A stretch of 64,000 nucleotides of DNA from Dictyoglomus sp. NZ13-RE01 (GCA_002878375.1 NIRF01000001.1:372001-436000), one strand, 5' to 3'. Positions 43,143-52,111 are shown, counted from the stretch's first letter. Notes: generated by a model from the sequence alone, not told the origin. Translations and numbers: made by a program.

Positions 43143-44099
43143 TTACAATACACTCTCCACTTCATAGAACAATTGAGGATCAACCCTTTTCTTATTGCTA
43201 GCCACATCTTTTAATGGTACTAAATGAGGTTTATTTTCTTGCCATCCAACCATAAAACCGCTTTTTCCCTCTACTAATGCTTTTACTGCCTCAACTCCCA
43301 TAAATGTTCCCAATGTTCTATCCAAAACAGAAGGAGAACCACCTCTCTGAATATGCCCCAAAACCACAATTCTTGTAGATATTCCTAACCTATCTTCGAT
43401 TTGTTTTCCAATAAAATACGCACTTCCAACTCCTTCTGCGACAACAATTATATTATGTCTTTTTGCCCTTTGTTGTCTTTGTTTTAATTTTTCTACGATA
43501 TAAGGGAAATCTAAAGGAACCTCAGGAATAAGTATGATATCTGCACCACTGACAAGTCCGGAAGTAAAAGCTATATAGCCACATTCTCTCCCCATTACTT
43601 CTATTACAAAGGTCCTTTCATGGGCAGCTGCTGTATCTCTTATTTTATTAATGGCATCAATAACGTTGTTACAAGCAGTGTCAAATCCTATAGAATAATC
43701 TGTTCCCCAAACATCATTATCAATACTTCCAGGTATACCAATAACTGAAAAACCTAAGTTATATAAATCGTATGCACCTTTAAGAGAACCTTCTCCGCCA
43801 ATAACAATTAAGCCCTCAATATTATTTTTCTCTAAATTCTCTAATGCTTTTCTTTGTCCTTCTTCTTTATAAAATTCTTCAGATCTTGCAGTCTTTAGTA
43901 TTGTGCCCCCTTTCTGAACAATCTCACTAACATCATCCCTACCCAATATTCTAAAATCTCCTTCTATCAGTCCTTGGTATCCCCTCTCAATTCCTATTAC
44001 CTCAAGTCCATTGGCAATTCCATATCTAACTATTGATCTAATAGCAGAATTCATGCCAGGTGCATCTCCACCACTCGTTAAAACTGCAATTCTTTTCAT
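43143..44099 (-). CDS. pfkA: ATP-dependent 6-phosphofructokinase
   Basis: 318 residues, aligned without gaps to the classic bacterial enzyme in key places: TSGGDAPGMN at 8-17, GGEGS at 101-105 (glycine at position 104, ATP type) and PGSIDND at 123-129 with catalytic D127. The effector-site arginine segments near TAAAHERTFVIEVMGR are present, so allosteric control by ADP/PEP is possible. It commits fructose-6-phosphate to glycolysis. Its ATG overlaps the accA stop by 4 nt, so it is the last gene of an accD-accA-pfkA operon. Confidence 0.95.
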   Translation of the reverse strand: MKRIAVLTSGGDAPGMNSAIRSIVRYGIANGLEVIGIERGYQGLIEGDFRILGRDDVSEIVQKGGTILKTARSEEFYKEEGQRKALENLEKNNIEGLIVIGGEGSLKGAYDLYNLGFSVIGIPGSIDNDVWGTDYSIGFDTACNNVIDAINKIRDTAAAHERTFVIEVMGRECGYIAFTSGLVSGADIILIPEVPLDFPYIVEKLKQRQQRAKRHNIIVVAEGVGSAYFIGKQIEDRLGISTRIVVLGHIQRGGSPSVLDRTLGTFMGVEAVKALVEGKSGFMVGWQENKPHLVPLKDVASNKKRVDPQLFYEVESVL

Positions 44100-44926
44100 T
44101 TTTTTACCTCCTCTAAAAACTTCCCGTAGTTTCTTATCTTCTCATATCTTTCCTTCAATAGAGTCTCCACAGGTTTATTTTTCAGGTTCTTGTAGGCTTT
44201 TTTAAGTGCCTTCCTTATGTTCTCTGCAGTTTTCAGAAGGTCTGTGTGAGCACCACCTTCTGGCTCTGGAATTATTTCATCAACAAGTCCCAAATTAAAT
44301 AAATCCTCAGCAGTTATTTTTAAAGCAGATGCTGCCTCAGGGGCTTTTGATGCATCCCTAAAAAGAATAGAAGCACATCCTTCTGGGGATATTACTGAAT
44401 AATAGGCATTCTCCAAAATCATTATATGGTCCCCTACTCCAATTCCTAATGCCCCACCACTTCCTCCCTCACTAAGCACCACAACAATTATTGGTACCTG
44501 CAAAAGTGACATTTCTTTTAAATTTACTGCAATAGCCATTGCCTGTCCTCTTTCTTCCGCCCCGATACCAGGATAAGCTCCTGGAGTATCTATAAAACTA
44601 AAAATGGGGATATTAAACTTTTCTGCCAATTTCATTATTCTCAATGCCTTTCTATAGCCCTCAGGATGTGGCATTCCAAAATTTCTCTTTATCTTTTCCT
44701 GTATATCTTTCCCCTTCTCCTGTCCTATAATAGCAACGCTTTCTCCCTCAAAAAAGCCAAAACCTGTAATTATGGCAGGATCATCACCAAAGTATCTATC
44801 TCCATGTAGTTCCACAAAATCTTCAAACAACTCATTTAGATAGTCAAGAAAGGTAGGTCTCTGAGGATGCCTTGCTAAAAGGATCCTTTCCCATGGAGTT
44901 AAGTCTTTTCTCATTTTCTCCTCCAT
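44096..44926 (-). CDS. accA: Acetyl-CoA carboxylase carboxyltransferase, alpha subunit
   Basis: 276 residues. Crotonase-type carboxyltransferase fold with LARHPQRPTFLDYL, LHGDRYFGDDPAI, GMPHPEGYRKALR, FIDTPGAYPGIGAEERGQ and LSEGGSGGALGIGVGD. It forms an alpha2-beta2 complex with AccD to transfer the carboxyl group from biotin to acetyl-CoA, starting fatty acid synthesis. Overlaps accD by 16 nt. The biotin carboxylase and biotin carrier genes are not in the window. Confidence 0.96.
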   Translation of the reverse strand: MEEKMRKDLTPWERILLARHPQRPTFLDYLNELFEDFVELHGDRYFGDDPAIITGFGFFEGESVAIIGQEKGKDIQEKIKRNFGMPHPEGYRKALRIMKLAEKFNIPIFSFIDTPGAYPGIGAEERGQAMAIAVNLKEMSLLQVPIIVVVLSEGGSGGALGIGVGDHIMILENAYYSVISPEGCASILFRDASKAPEAASALKITAEDLFNLGLVDEIIPEPEGGAHTDLLKTAENIRKALKKAYKNLKNKPVETLLKERYEKIRNYGKFLEEVKK

Positions 44927-45759
44927 AATAGTTTTAGCAAGGTGATAACAGTAGGTCTTAATCTTTTTCTTTCAACTACCATATCTATCATTCCATGTTG
45001 TAAAACAAACTCTGCCTTTTGAAAACCTTCAGGCAACTTTTGTTTTATTGTTTGTTCTATAACTCTTGGTCCTGCAAATCCAATAAGAGCACCAGGTTCA
45101 GCTATTATAACATCACCAAGAGAGCCAAAACTTGCAAGTACCCCAGCAGTGGATGGATGTGTCAGAATAGTTATATATGGGATTTTAGCTCTATCAAGTC
45201 TTGCAATGGCGGATGATGTTTTTGCCATTTGCAATAGAGATATCAAGCCTTCTTGCATTCTTGCACCACCAGATGCTATAACCCCTATCAAAGGAATTTT
45301 TTTCTCTATAGATCTTTCAATTGCCCGAGTTACTTTCTCTCCTACTACTGATCCCATACTTCCACCTATAAATCTAAAATCCATAACCATTAAATTTACA
45401 GGAATTCCATCCATACGGGCAAGTCCTGTAACTACAGCTTCCTTCAATCCAGTCTCATTTTGGGCTTCTATCAATCTCTGACTATATGGTTTTGTATCCT
45501 GAAAACCTAAAATATCATAAGAGATTATATTACTATCAGTTTCTTCAAAAGTGTTTTCATCCACTAATATTTCTATGCGTTCCTGGGCAGTAAGTTGGGA
45601 GTGGAAGCCACATTTTATACATACTTTATAATTTTCTAACCAATCCTTGGAATAAATAATTTGATTACATTGAGGACACTTTATCCAAAGACCATCAGGA
45701 ATATCCTTTCCTTTCGTTTCTCTGGAATCTTTCCTTTTTCCTATGAAATCTCTAAACAT
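44911..45759 (-). CDS. accD: Acetyl-CoA carboxylase carboxyltransferase, beta subunit
   Basis: 282 residues. N-terminal zinc ribbon with CPQC near 33-36 and CIKC about 17 residues later, then the crotonase-like carboxyltransferase domain (MDFRFIGGSMGSVVGEK, ASGGARMQEG, HPSTAGVLASFG, EPGALIGFAGPRVIEQT). Partner of AccA, and first of the accD-accA-pfkA genes. It begins about 30 nt after dnaE ends, so it may be read from the long upstream transcript. Confidence 0.96.
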   Translation of the reverse strand: MFRDFIGKRKDSRETKGKDIPDGLWIKCPQCNQIIYSKDWLENYKVCIKCGFHSQLTAQERIEILVDENTFEETDSNIISYDILGFQDTKPYSQRLIEAQNETGLKEAVVTGLARMDGIPVNLMVMDFRFIGGSMGSVVGEKVTRAIERSIEKKIPLIGVIASGGARMQEGLISLLQMAKTSSAIARLDRAKIPYITILTHPSTAGVLASFGSLGDVIIAEPGALIGFAGPRVIEQTIKQKLPEGFQKAEFVLQHGMIDMVVERKRLRPTVITLLKLLWRRK

Positions 45760-45788
45760 GATAAACTTTCCCTTCCTTCAAATTTAGT

Positions 45789-48700
45789 TTAATATAAACT
45801 GGTCAAAGAAAATTTATGAGTATTTCCTAAGATTCTTTTTAAATTAGATAAGAATTCATCATTTATGGATATCCAATACTCTGGTGCCGTTACAATTTTT
45901 ATACCTTTTATATCTATAATCACAGGGATCATACCTTTATTATTCTTCAAAAGATCTTTCAAATTAAAAAGTACATGATAATCCAAATTATTTGCATCTA
46001 ATTTTATCTCTAACAAACGTCCCTCTAAATCCCCTACATCCTCCACAATAATCTTAATTCTCTCATTCTCCTCCTTAGGTACTTCTAACTTTCCTCCTAT
46101 AATAACCTTTTTCCCCTCAATTATCAAATCCTGATACTTATTATAAACCGATGAAAAAACAGTTAAATCCGCTTCTCCTGTCAAATCTTCAAGAGTAGCA
46201 AATACCATTTTCTGTTTTTTTCTATCTATAACTTCTCTAATATTTTTCAAAATCCCTGAAATAACTACATATTTTCCATCTTCAAACTCCCTCAAATCAT
46301 CAATATCATAATCCAATATTTTATTTACTTTCTTTTTCATATCCAACAAAGGATCGTATGATACATAGAATCCTATGACCTCTTTCTCCATCGCCAATAA
46401 TTCATCTAAAGTAAATTCAGGTAAATTTTCTAAAGCAATGTCTGAAACCCCAAAAGATTCTGTTCCAAACAGAGAAGCTTGGGCCACTTTAATTTTTTTG
46501 TTCTTTTGGGCATAATCAATAATTTTATCAATATTAGTCAAAAATGTCCTTCTTGAATAATTAAGACTATCAAAAGCTCCTGCTTTTATTAAACTTTCTA
46601 ATGCCCTCTTATTTGTGTACTTACTATCTAATCTATTAATAAAGTCTAATATAGAGCTAAATTTTCCATTCTTTTCTCTTTCATTCACAATAGCTTCTGC
46701 GACACTCTCCCCCACATTTTTAATTCCAGATAATCCAAATCTTATTCCCTCATCAGTTACAGTAAAACCTACCATACTTTCATTTATGTCTGGTTTCAGA
46801 ATACTTATTCCCATTCTCTTAACTTCCGCTAAATATCTTAAAAGTTTATCATTATTTCCCATTACGCTTGTTAATACTGCAGACATATATTCCTTGGGAT
46901 AATATGTTTTTAGAAAGGCAGTTTGATAAGTAATTAAGGCATAAGCTGCACTATGAGACTTATTAAATCCATATTCTGCAAATTTTGCCATATCCTCAAA
47001 GATTTCCTTTGCTATTTCCTCTGGAATACCTCTTTCTTTAGCTCCATTTATGAATAATTCTCTTTGCTGTTCCATAACTTCTGGTAATTTCTTTCCCATT
47101 GCTCTTCTCAATAAATCCGCTTGTCCTAATGTGAAACCTGCAAGTTTATGTGCAATCTCCATTACCTGCTCCTGATAGACAATAACTCCGTAAGTTTCTG
47201 CTAAAATAGGTTCTAATGCAGGATGGATATATTTTACCTCTTCTTCTCCCCTTTTCCTCTTTATATAACTCTCAAGTCTTCCCAAAGGACCAGGTCTATA
47301 CAATGCTAAAACAGCTATTAAATCCTCAAATTTTTCTGGTTTAACTTCTTTAAGCAAATTACGCATTCCCTTACTTTCTAATTGAAAAACTCCTACTGTT
47401 TCACCAGATTGTAAAAGCTCATAAACCTTTTTATCATCCAATGGTATATTATTAATATCTATTTCAATGCCATAACGTCTTTTAATCTCCTTCAATGTAT
47501 CATTTATTACTGTAAGTGTTCTTAAACCTAAAAAATCCATTTTTAAAAGTCCCAATTCCTCTAAATTCGTCATTGGGAATTGGGTTACTATTTCATTACC
47601 TTCCATTATTTGAAGAGGTACGTACTCTACAATAGGTTCTTTTGAAATAACTATACCTGCTGCATGAATTGAAGCATGTCTTGCATAGCCTTCTAATTTT
47701 TTAGCAATAGAAATAATTCTCTCATAAGTTGGATTTTGATTTATAAGTTCTCTTAATTCTTCAGAGTTCTCAATAGCTTCGTCGATTGTAGAATTCTGTG
47801 GAATCATTTTAGCCAATCTATCTACATCACCATAAGGAACATCTAATACTCTTCCTACATCCCTAATTGCAGCACGAGAAGCCATAGTTCCAAAGGTTAT
47901 TATTTGTGCTACATGATCTTTTCCATATTTTTCCCTTACATAGTTTATAACTTCTTCTCTTCTTTCAAAACAAAAATCTATATCGATATCAGGCATTGTC
48001 ACTCTTTCTGGATTCAAAAATCTTTCAAATATGAGTCCCCATCTTGTAGGTTCCAGATTAGTTATTCCTAAAACATAGGCTACTAAAGAGCCTGCTGCAG
48101 ATCCTCTTCCAGGTCCTACTGGTATTCCTTTACTCTTTGCATAGTTGACAAAATCTGAAACAATAAGAAAGTAACCGGCAAACCCCATCTGCTTTATAAT
48201 AGATATTTCATAACTGAGTCTTTCTTTAATTTCAGGAGTTAATTCCTTAAACTTTAATTCCGCATTCTTCCAACAGAGTTTCTCAAAATAGGACTCCAAT
48301 GTTTCTCCTTCTGGGATTTCAAAGGTAGGCAAAATTATTCTATTAAGAGGCAATTCTAAATTACATAATTCAGCAATTTTCAAAGTATTTTCTAAGGCGG
48401 TCGGAACATTATAAAAAAGTCTTTCCATTTCCTCGGGGGATCGTAAATAAAATTCGTTTGTTCCAAAACGTAGTCTATTTTTATCGTTTAATTTAGAGCC
48501 CGTTTGAATACACAAAAGAATATCGTGAATTTCTGCATCTTCTTTATTTATATAATGCACATCATTTGTAGCAACCACTGGAATTCCTAATTCCTTGGAA
48601 AATTTGATTAAAGTAGAATTTACAATTTTCTGCTCAGGAAGTCCATTATCCTGCAATTCTAAATAAAAATCTTCCCCAAAGATATCTAAATATTCATTAA

Positions 48701-49169
48701 TTGCCTTCCTTGCATCTTCAATTCTATTTTGGAGAATTAAAGTAGGAATCTCTCCTGCAAGACAACTCGTTAAAGCTATTAAACCTTTATGGTGATTTCT
48801 AAGTAACTCCTTATCAACTCTTGGCTTATAATAAAAACCTTCTAAATAAGAAGCAGTAACAATACGAGATAAATTCTTATACCCCTCTAAATCTTTTGCT
48901 AATAGGATAAGATGGTATAAAGAGTTTCTTTGTCCCTTTTTATCAAATCTTGAACCAGGAGTAACATAAACCTCACATCCAATTATTGGCTTTATTCCAT
49001 TTTCTTTTGCAGTTTTATAGAAATCAATAGCACCATACATTACCCCATGATCTGTCAAAGCAATAGCAGGCATGTTAAACTCTTTTGCCCTTTGCACTAA
49101 ATCAGGAATTCTACATGCCCCATCTAACAAACTAAACTCAGAATGGACATGCAAATGTACAAAACTCAT
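45789..49169 (-). CDS. dnaE: DNA polymerase III alpha subunit (DnaE type)
   Basis: 1126 residues. PHP domain at the start (FVHLHVHSEFSLLDGA, TDHGVMYG), palm domain with PVGPGRGSAAGSLVAY and the catalytic MPDIDIDF near 392-400 plus the third acidic residue in LLKMDFLGLRTL, finger regions, a helix-hairpin-helix DNA-binding region (GLSGIKNVGE), and an OB fold near 980-1060 (VVISGILKNIREV). It is the replicative polymerase catalytic subunit. No ribosome-binding site precedes the ATG; a TATAAT box overlaps the stop codon of the upstream gene 18 nt away, suggesting its own short-leader transcript. Confidence 0.96.
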   Translation of the reverse strand: MSFVHLHVHSEFSLLDGACRIPDLVQRAKEFNMPAIALTDHGVMYGAIDFYKTAKENGIKPIIGCEVYVTPGSRFDKKGQRNSLYHLILLAKDLEGYKNLSRIVTASYLEGFYYKPRVDKELLRNHHKGLIALTSCLAGEIPTLILQNRIEDARKAINEYLDIFGEDFYLELQDNGLPEQKIVNSTLIKFSKELGIPVVATNDVHYINKEDAEIHDILLCIQTGSKLNDKNRLRFGTNEFYLRSPEEMERLFYNVPTALENTLKIAELCNLELPLNRIILPTFEIPEGETLESYFEKLCWKNAELKFKELTPEIKERLSYEISIIKQMGFAGYFLIVSDFVNYAKSKGIPVGPGRGSAAGSLVAYVLGITNLEPTRWGLIFERFLNPERVTMPDIDIDFCFERREEVINYVREKYGKDHVAQIITFGTMASRAAIRDVGRVLDVPYGDVDRLAKMIPQNSTIDEAIENSEELRELINQNPTYERIISIAKKLEGYARHASIHAAGIVISKEPIVEYVPLQIMEGNEIVTQFPMTNLEELGLLKMDFLGLRTLTVINDTLKEIKRRYGIEIDINNIPLDDKKVYELLQSGETVGVFQLESKGMRNLLKEVKPEKFEDLIAVLALYRPGPLGRLESYIKRKRGEEEVKYIHPALEPILAETYGVIVYQEQVMEIAHKLAGFTLGQADLLRRAMGKKLPEVMEQQRELFINGAKERGIPEEIAKEIFEDMAKFAEYGFNKSHSAAYALITYQTAFLKTYYPKEYMSAVLTSVMGNNDKLLRYLAEVKRMGISILKPDINESMVGFTVTDEGIRFGLSGIKNVGESVAEAIVNEREKNGKFSSILDFINRLDSKYTNKRALESLIKAGAFDSLNYSRRTFLTNIDKIIDYAQKNKKIKVAQASLFGTESFGVSDIALENLPEFTLDELLAMEKEVIGFYVSYDPLLDMKKKVNKILDYDIDDLREFEDGKYVVISGILKNIREVIDRKKQKMVFATLEDLTGEADLTVFSSVYNKYQDLIIEGKKVIIGGKLEVPKEENERIKIIVEDVGDLEGRLLEIKLDANNLDYHVLFNLKDLLKNNKGMIPVIIDIKGIKIVTAPEYWISINDEFLSNLKRILGNTHKFSLTSLY

Positions 49170-49187
49170 AGTTTTATCACAGCTGAA

Positions 49188-49193
49188 ATTATA
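49188..49193 (-). promoter_or_regulatory. -10 box overlapping the preceding stop codon, upstream of dnaE
   Basis: On the minus strand TATAAT includes the TAA that ends the 99-residue gene and lies 18 nt before the dnaE ATG. The predicted leader of about 12 nt has no Shine-Dalgarno. Confidence 0.4.
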
Positions 49194-49488
49194 TTTGGCT
49201 TGGATCTATTCCTAATAGTACAAAAAAGCTTTCTAAAGCCCTTTTTCTTCCTCTTGAGATAGCATCACTACTTTCTCCTATTAGTTTGTATTCTTCTATA
49301 GCAATTTTAAGAGTCTCATCAATCCCCTTCTCTTCAATATTTTTGTAAAGCTCTTTATATTTTTCATAACGAGCCTTTGCATTCTGTTCCCAATACTCTC
49401 GATCAGAAACTACAGCACTTTTCAAAATATCCTGTTTCGCAAGTTTGGCAAAAGCATCCAAACCTTTTAAAATCTCATCTTTTTCCAT
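49189..49488 (-). CDS. Hypothetical 99-residue helical protein between udg and dnaE
   Basis: A small, highly charged, almost entirely helical protein (DREYWEQNAKARYEKYKELY, IEEYKLIGESSDAISRGRKR), without signal peptide or membrane segment. I do not recognise a family. AATGGAGGT sits 8 nt before the ATG, and codon use looks like that of its neighbours, so it is a real gene. It lies between a uracil-DNA glycosylase gene and dnaE; a role in DNA maintenance is possible but only a guess from position. Confidence 0.75.
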   Translation of the reverse strand: MEKDEILKGLDAFAKLAKQDILKSAVVSDREYWEQNAKARYEKYKELYKNIEEKGIDETLKIAIEEYKLIGESSDAISRGRKRALESFFVLLGIDPSQI

Positions 49489-49512
49489 AAAAATTTACCT
49501 CCATTTAAAATT

Positions 49513-50124
49513 TTACCAAAAGGATAATTGCTCTTTTGTGAGAGTTTTACTTTCGCTTGTTTCCTTTTCAATAAGGTCCTTTAGTTTTTCAAAATCCCTT
49601 TTAATCTCATCCATAACTTTAGCATGATATAATGCAGCTGCAGGATGGTAAGTTACAAATACTAATCTACCCTCTATACTAAAAGTTTTTCCATGATAGG
49701 AACTCATATTAATAGGAGTTTTTAAAATAGCATATGCGGAATATCTACCAAGGGTACATATAATCCTTGGATTAATTATTTTTATCTGCGCTTCTAAGTA
49801 CGGATAACATGCTTTTATTTCATCAGGATTAGGCTCCCTGTTGTTAGGAGGTCTGCATTTTAAAACATTAGCGATATAAACTTCTTCCCTTTTTAGTCCT
49901 AAAGACTCAATAAGATTTGTTAATAATTTTCCTGCTGCGCCTACAAAAGGTCTTCCTTCTTGATCTTCATGAAAACCAGGAGCTTCGCCAATAAACATAA
50001 TTTTTGAATGAATATCTCCTTCACCAAAAACCACATTAGTTCTTTCCTTCCATAGGGAACATTTTTTACAGTTTTTGACCTCTTCTTCCAACTTTTTAAT
50101 ATCTAAATTATTCATGCCATCCAT
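49513..50124 (-). CDS. Type-4 (iron-sulfur) uracil-DNA glycosylase
   Basis: 203 residues. The four cysteines for the 4Fe-4S cluster are C19, C22, C90 and C106; the active-site motif is GEAPGFHEDQEGRPFVG (46-62), with NVLKCRPPNNREPNP and the C-terminal YHPAAALYH motif. It removes uracil produced by cytosine deamination, which is frequent at high temperature; the family is typical of thermophiles. The ATG at 50124 follows AGGT; a second in-frame ATG lies 9 nt downstream. It overlaps the end of pcm by 17 nt. Confidence 0.93.
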   Translation of the reverse strand: MDGMNNLDIKKLEEEVKNCKKCSLWKERTNVVFGEGDIHSKIMFIGEAPGFHEDQEGRPFVGAAGKLLTNLIESLGLKREEVYIANVLKCRPPNNREPNPDEIKACYPYLEAQIKIINPRIICTLGRYSAYAILKTPINMSSYHGKTFSIEGRLVFVTYHPAAALYHAKVMDEIKRDFEKLKDLIEKETSESKTLTKEQLSFW

Positions 50125-50770
50125 ATTTACCTATTAAAGGTACAAAAACTACACCTCCTAAATTATATACTTTTTTCTCTCCATCCTTTTTCACAATTTT
50201 ATAAAGTGTTTGATATTCTCTACTTCCTATCGGAATTACTATTATACCATTATCTTCTAATTGTTCCCATAGAGGAGGAGGAATATCTGGAGCAGAGGCA
50301 GTAACTATTATTCTGTCGTATTTTGCAAATTCTTCCCATCCTTCTGTACCATCACCTAACTTAAAATGAATATTTTTATACCCTAAAAAGGTCAAAAGAT
50401 CTTTGGCACGCTCCATTAAAGATTTTATTCTTTCAATTGTGTAAACTTCCTTTGAAAGTTCTGCTAATATTGCGGTTTGATAGCCAGAACCAGTACCAAT
50501 CTCTAAAACCTTTTCTTTCCCTGTTAAATCTAAAGCTTGTGTCATCAATGCTACAATATATGGTTGTGATATGGTTTGACTTTCTCCAATAGGTAAAGCA
50601 TTATTTTCATAAGCCAAATCCTCTAATTCCTTTGGCAAAAACAAATGTCTTGGTATCTTTCCTATAGCTCTTAGTACAGATTCCGATGTTATACCTTCTT
50701 CCCTTAAAAGCTCAATTAATCTTTGCCTCTTCTTTTTATGCTCCCATGTATCAAAGAGTTCTTCTTTCAC
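50108..50770 (-). CDS. pcm: Protein-L-isoaspartate O-methyltransferase
   Basis: 220 residues. RVLRAIGKIPRHLFLP-like start (SVLRAIGKIPRHLF), PIGESQTISQPYIVALM, SAM motif VLEIGTGSGYQTAILAEL and the post-motif GDGTEGW region define Pcm. It methylates isoaspartyl residues so that they can revert to aspartate, repairing heat-aged proteins. It begins 1 nt after speE, and overlaps the uracil-DNA glycosylase gene. Confidence 0.95.
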   Translation of the reverse strand: MKEELFDTWEHKKKRQRLIELLREEGITSESVLRAIGKIPRHLFLPKELEDLAYENNALPIGESQTISQPYIVALMTQALDLTGKEKVLEIGTGSGYQTAILAELSKEVYTIERIKSLMERAKDLLTFLGYKNIHFKLGDGTEGWEEFAKYDRIIVTASAPDIPPPLWEQLEDNGIIVIPIGSREYQTLYKIVKKDGEKKVYNLGGVVFVPLIGKYGWHE

Positions 50771-50771
50771 T

Positions 50772-51623
50772 CTAATCCCTTAAATATTTTGGAAGATAAA
50801 AGAGAGAAAGATGGGTTATACCATCATAAAATCTTAAATCACCTTTAACTTTTTCATTTATAAGATGATTTATCTCTTCCTCTGATCTAAAAGGATTAAT
50901 TGGACCTTTTCCTGCTATTAAAAAGCCCCAAGTACTATCAAAAGATGGTATATATGTCTGATATGAATAAATATTATTAGAAAATACCTTTTTCATGTTA
51001 TTTTTTATCCAAAGATGCTTATTGTGTTGTCCCCATTGAGTAGTTTCTCCTTGAGTAACTACTATTCCATCACTACTCAATCTATCCCATACCATTTTAT
51101 AAAATTCAGGTGTATATAGCCTATAGGCAGGAGTATCTGGATACGGCTCTGGTAGGTCTAAAATAATAATATCAAAAGAGTTTTCATAGTTCTTAATATA
51201 TTCCCAACCATCCATATATATTAATTTTACTCTTGGATTCCTAAAGGCTCCTTGATGCCATTCTTCTAAATACTGCTCAGCAAAATTTATAATATCCTGA
51301 TCAATCTCAATAGCAGTTATAGTTAAGTCATGATACTTTAGTAATTCTCTTAAAGTTGCACCTTCACCTGCACCAATCACTAAAACATTCTTTGGCTCAG
51401 GATGCAGTATTAGAGCAGGATGCACCAATGCTTCATGGTAAATATGCTCATCCATCTCCGTAGATTGGATTTTTCCATCAATAATCAAACACTTTCCAAA
51501 AGTTTTATTTCTAATTATCTGAATCTTTTGCCATTGAGTCTTAACATCTACAAGCACTTCATTAATTGCATAACAATGGTATTGATCTTCTGCCACCTGA
51601 TCTACATACCAGTGCGAATACAT
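50772..51623 (-). CDS. speE: Spermidine synthase family aminopropyltransferase
   Basis: 283 residues. The N-terminal beta domain is followed by the Rossmann-type catalytic domain with YHEALVHPALILHPEPKNVLVIGAGEGATLRELLKY, the EIDQDIINFA acidic loop, and LDLPEPYPDTPAYRLYTPEFY. It transfers aminopropyl from decarboxylated SAM to a polyamine. The PEP in LDLPEPYP, where spermidine synthases usually have DSTDP, suggests thermospermine-synthase-like or other acceptor specificity, so the exact product is open. AAAGGAGAGGGAG precedes the ATG. Confidence 0.88.
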   Translation of the reverse strand: MYSHWYVDQVAEDQYHCYAINEVLVDVKTQWQKIQIIRNKTFGKCLIIDGKIQSTEMDEHIYHEALVHPALILHPEPKNVLVIGAGEGATLRELLKYHDLTITAIEIDQDIINFAEQYLEEWHQGAFRNPRVKLIYMDGWEYIKNYENSFDIIILDLPEPYPDTPAYRLYTPEFYKMVWDRLSSDGIVVTQGETTQWGQHNKHLWIKNNMKKVFSNNIYSYQTYIPSFDSTWGFLIAGKGPINPFRSEEEINHLINEKVKGDLRFYDGITHLSLFYLPKYLRD

Positions 51624-51636
51624 ATCTCCCTCTCCT

Positions 51637-51909
51637 TTAATATATATTAAAATCGTTATATTTTCCTTCCGTTTCTTCCCACTTTACGTCAACTTTCTCT
51701 ACTACAGCGCCAAAAGGTCCTTGTTCTAATTTTTCTAAAAAAGCTTTCAGAGTTTCTTCATCCCCCTCCCCAATCACCTCTACTCTTCCATCAGACAAAT
51801 TCCTCACAAACCCATTAATACCTAACCTTTTTGCCCATTTATAAGCAAAATATCTATATCCTACACCCTGAACAATTCCGTAGACAAAAACATGGATTTT
51901 CTTTTTCAT
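51637..51909 (-). CDS. acyP: Acylphosphatase
   Basis: 90 residues, the full usual length. VYGIVQGVGYRYFAYKWA contains the phosphate-binding loop and catalytic arginine, and GFVRNLSDGRVEV the catalytic asparagine. It hydrolyses carboxyl-phosphate bonds (acetyl phosphate, 1,3-bisphosphoglycerate). It lies 13 nt downstream of a tRNA-Pro gene and just before speE. Confidence 0.95.
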   Translation of the reverse strand: MKKKIHVFVYGIVQGVGYRYFAYKWAKRLGINGFVRNLSDGRVEVIGEGDEETLKAFLEKLEQGPFGAVVEKVDVKWEETEGKYNDFNIY

Positions 51910-51921
51910 GATTTATACAAC

Positions 51922-51997
51922 TGGTCGGGGCGACTGGACTTGAACCAGCGACCTCCTACTCCCGAAGCAGGCGCGCTAGCCACTGCGCTACGCCCCG
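51922..51997 (-). tRNA. tRNA-Pro(CGG)
   Basis: 76 nt with 3' CCA encoded. Acceptor stem CGGGGCG/CGCCCCG with the C1-G72 pair typical of proline tRNAs; anticodon stem CCTGC/GTAGG and loop TTCGGGA give anticodon CGG. T arm TCGCTGGTTCAAGTCCAGTCG-like in the expected position. Twelve bases downstream of the second tRNA-Pro. Confidence 0.95.
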
Positions 51998-52009
51998 TTA
52001 AAAATTTAA

Positions 52010-52085
52010 TGGTCGGGGCGACTGGACTCGAACCAGCGACCTTCCGCACCCCAAACGGACGCGCTAACCCCTGCGCTACGCCCCG
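52010..52085 (-). tRNA. tRNA-Pro(GGG)
   Basis: 76 nt with 3' CCA encoded. It shares the acceptor stem and most of the D and T arms with the neighbouring tRNA-Pro(CGG). The anticodon loop TTGGGGT gives anticodon GGG. The two genes most likely arose by tandem duplication and divergence of the anticodon arm. Confidence 0.95.
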
Positions 52086-52111
52086 ACACCTATTAATTAT
52101 AGCATAAACTT

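Noticed and set aside
51892-52107. Plus-strand open frame of 71 codons reading LDLNQRP and GATGLEPAT
   Set aside because: It is the antisense of the two tRNA-Pro genes. This peptide is a well-known false gene produced by tRNA complements.
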